Source of the DNA: Fasciolopsis buskii
Lineage: Eukaryota > Platyhelminthes > Trematoda > Plagiorchiida > Fasciolidae
Length of the DNA: 64,000 nt
Direction: 5' to 3'
Assembly: GCA_008360955.1 (NCBI GenBank)
Contig: LUCM01005749.1
Coordinates: forward strand, 231,313-295,312
The position numbers were made by a program, and so were the translations under genes. This document shows, piece by piece, positions 61,216 through 64,000 of the stretch. Positions within the stretch are counted from its first letter, which is position 1; each line of letters opens with the position of its first letter. The notes below the pieces were generated by a model, which ran no database searches, was not told the origin of the DNA, and saw only the letters and a list, made by a program, of their open reading frames with translations.

Positions 61216-64000
61216 AAGAAACGTGCGCCGAGTATTTTTCGTGCAATTCATAAAAAACTCAGGAAAAAATATACATTCATTTAGTCCTATTTCATATTTG
61301 CATTTCTTTGGTTAACTGCAATTTTCGTTTATATTTCGTCACACGTTAGAGGAATACGACACATACATAAAAGGTGCACGGCTTTTGATGAACCGCTCTA
61401 GCAAACCGCTGCAGTCGGCAAGCGGATTGTGGTTTTTTTAAACTAGGAAACGTGTTTTGTTTAAAAGAATGTTCATCTTACCCTCCCCAGCATCACCATC
61501 ACCCGGCTCCATTTGTCTACGCCACTTCCTGTCTTATTGAGCCCCTCGTTCCGTCTGATAATTTGGGGTCTTCACAATCTTTCCCACAAGTCAGTGCATT
61601 AGTCTTCTTTCTAAGTTTTGCCAAGTTTTATTACCCAGTGCGGTTCTTGTCAGATCGGACGGAATCACCAAAGCACGAGAGCAAATGTTGCCGCACTGCA
61701 TTTTTCATTTTGTCTGGACAGAATATTCACACAGCTTTTAATCAATGCGCCTTGTCACTGGTCAACATTAAACACGTGACCTGATGCCGAATGAATGCAA
61801 TGGTAATCGGTCTGTCTGACAGATGCATTTGGGCGGGATAGATTCTGGACTAGGAAACCGAGGGAAGGAAATTCGAGATCCGGTGATTGTCCAATTGTAC
61901 GCACTGAAGCTTAGCGCGGATCATGTTGCATTCGAATTTTCATCCTTCAACGTGAACCCTATATAGGTTATCTCAGTTCTTATAAAAATAATCCATGCAC
62001 ACTTCTGATGATCAAAACCATAATTTTACACCACCAAAACATCGTCCGAAGTGCGCCACTTTATCGCCGTCGAGGGGACTTATCCCGAAGTGCATCGTGA
62101 ATCATCAGCTGAATATCACACGTGTATACATGGTATAACGCCCTGACGACATGTGATGTTATTGCTAACGACGCTTCATACACAATCCATCGCCAAAGTA
62201 GATAGCTTCCCTTTGGGGGAAAAAGCATGAAATTCCGGACAAACGAGGGCCAACGAGAAAACAGGTGACATGAAAACCGCGTTATCACTCGCACGGGTGT
62301 ATACCGGTGTACACGATTAACGTTATTCCTTTAAACCAATTCTCTTTTTCAATCACGATTTGCACGCGACCAGAAACGGTGAAATCACCGGGCTACTCCA
62401 CTGAAGATTCAGTTTCTGCCGTCGATCGGGACAAAGATAAGGCCGCTTCCGCAGGGAAATGGGAAGTGTTCATCTTCAGGAAGACCGTATAACCTAGTTG
62501 CACCATATTTCAACAAAATGTTTTGCAATTGCCAGGCGAACAAAACTGGCCTGGAACATTTGGACAAGACCTCTAGCAGATTAGATTAGTCATGCGTCTT
62601 ACGGTCTATCGTAACAGATAAACACTGGTCGTGCTCAATGAAAATTAACTTTTTGAAACATGGAAAGAAAAGAATTTTCATTCGACTACATTTCTTCGTG
62701 TTTGCAATCGATCCAAATTTTTCCACTTTTTGTTTAGTCTGGGCTCGGGAGATAAAACTTTCCACTGCGATTTTGTCTTCATTGAATCTCGCATTCATAA
62801 ACAATGAATACATTGCATCTATTCGAGACGGCACAGTTTGGCGAAATAATTATCCATTCAGACGATCAAATTTTGCCTCGTATACAAATTAGATTGGAAT
62901 TCTGTGAAACTGATCATGCAACCATGAATGACCAGTCCCAACCAGGCACAAGGATTCGCATTGTCCCCACTGTCAAGTGGAAGAGTGGTAGAACTCAGTT
63001 CCGAAAAAATACTGGGTGGTAAGCTAGCAATAAGTACCGACGTCTTGCGGAAAAACGATCACGTAGATGGATGTGTTGATAAAACTCTTACAGGTGAACT
63101 AGGAAAAATTTTGTCAGAAAAAGTTAAAAATTGAGGGCCATATTAAGGAGACAGCGAAATTTCACAGGAACATGTGAGCTCTATCCTTGTTGTCACCATA
63201 CGCGTCATCCCTCAAGGTGCCTTGTCAGTGCAGATTGAAGGAAGTGGTAGACTGTCAGTGTTAACCTATCAGTGGTTGTACACTTTCTCAGAAGCGCTTG
63301 AACTCATTTATATATGCCGAAGGGGACGCGAATTATCCACTTGGCCAAAGATTATTCTGAGTTCGGGTCTCTAAATAACCGGAATGATTATGGGAATTGG
63401 GCACCGAAAACAACAAAAAAGTCAGCAGTTCGCGCTCCAGATGAGCCCCTCACTCTGGTAGTAGAGGGGAAATCACTGTTCCACCGCCGGGTCATAATCT
63501 CGTCAGAACGGTTAACAGCTCAGGTGATTCTAAGCGATTTCAATTTCCTAACTTATGATTTTCGGTCCCCCTGCTCACGTGTGGTGGATTGTGATAACTA
63601 CGGACGAGCCAAGCATACTCCGAAAAAAAATTTATATACCTAGTTTCGGTTCCACTTAAGGCAGATCCAGGCACTGCAATCAAGTTTGGCCAAGTGTGCA
63701 CATTGTCGATGGCTGAAGATGACGCTGATCGCGGTGATCAGATGCTCTGATTTGTAAGGCCCACGGCTGACCAGTACCAAAGGTATCCCGCATCCATTCG
63801 GTCACATGCACTGAGTTTACTAATCAAAATACGCACATCCCTGCATTGCCAGTTTACAATAAAACCCTGTACTTTATCAGCAGCTTGAGAATATATTATT
63901 GAAATATAATTATCCCACCAAATTTTCTCGGTCTCATTTCTGTAATAGATATCTTTCAGAAGTCAAATACCGTCGGAATTTCCTGAGACCGAATGTTAGC
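61216..64000. other. No supportable gene
   Basis: Plus frames at 61452-61784, 62638-62892, 62804-63134 and 63314-63643 reach 110 codons and show no motif I recognise. The missing GPCR exons were not detected here on the minus strand. Confidence 0.4.

Noticed and set aside
61408..61431. SINE head fragment (GCAGTCGGCAAGCGGATTGT)
   Set aside because: It resembles the SINE box A region over about 20 bases only, with no body or box B after it; too short to list as a copy.

Overview
The window looks like repeat-rich, gene-poor nuclear DNA of an animal, most probably a flatworm and perhaps a digenean trematode. No long intact coding region exists on either strand. What can be recognised is decayed non-LTR retrotransposons (CR1-like and RTE-like), a Penelope-like element, a dispersed tRNA-derived SINE family, simple repeats, and one convincing spliced exon. 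The trematode assignment is an inference from this mix of elements and the wording of the receptor exon; no species can be named from the sequence alone.

Layout. 0-1.4 kb: 3' half of a CR1-like element (minus strand), beside a degenerate pentamer repeat. 1.4-11.3 kb: no supportable gene. 11.3-13.0 kb: two SINE copies. 13.6-14.0 kb: AT and GATA microsatellites. 15.7-16.8 kb: two CR1-like 3' fragments in opposite orientation, one internally deleted. 24.0-24.4 kb: a fourth CR1-like fragment. 25.7 kb: SINE. 30.9-33.2 kb: a degraded Penelope-like element whose reverse-transcriptase remnants lie between long inverted terminal repeats that carry hammerhead-ribozyme-like sequence. 33.65 kb: SINE. 35.1-37.9 kb: a nearly full-length but broken RTE-like element (endonuclease, RT, C-terminal region) interrupted by a SINE. 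41.3-41.8 kb: an imperfect duplication. 43.2 and 44.3 kb: the two best preserved SINE copies. 50.8 kb: a second kind of tRNA-like sequence. 53.6-54.1 kb: a GAT array with a strict 33-bp higher-order period and one N. 54.7 kb: G-rich, quadruplex-prone tract. 56.1-56.5 kb (minus): last exon of a class A, probably biogenic-amine, GPCR. 59.1 and 61.1 kb: SINE tails. 60.4-60.6 kb: a 67-bp-arm palindrome containing a near-consensus hammerhead core, flanked by AT microsatellites.

The only host gene supported is the GPCR, read from right to left. Its upstream exons were not found, so the right part of the window is probably intron or lies before further exons outside it. The most interesting structures are the hammerhead-like Penelope termini at 30.9-33.2 kb and the related palindrome at 60.4 kb. 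All alignments were made by eye; no database search or folding programme was run.
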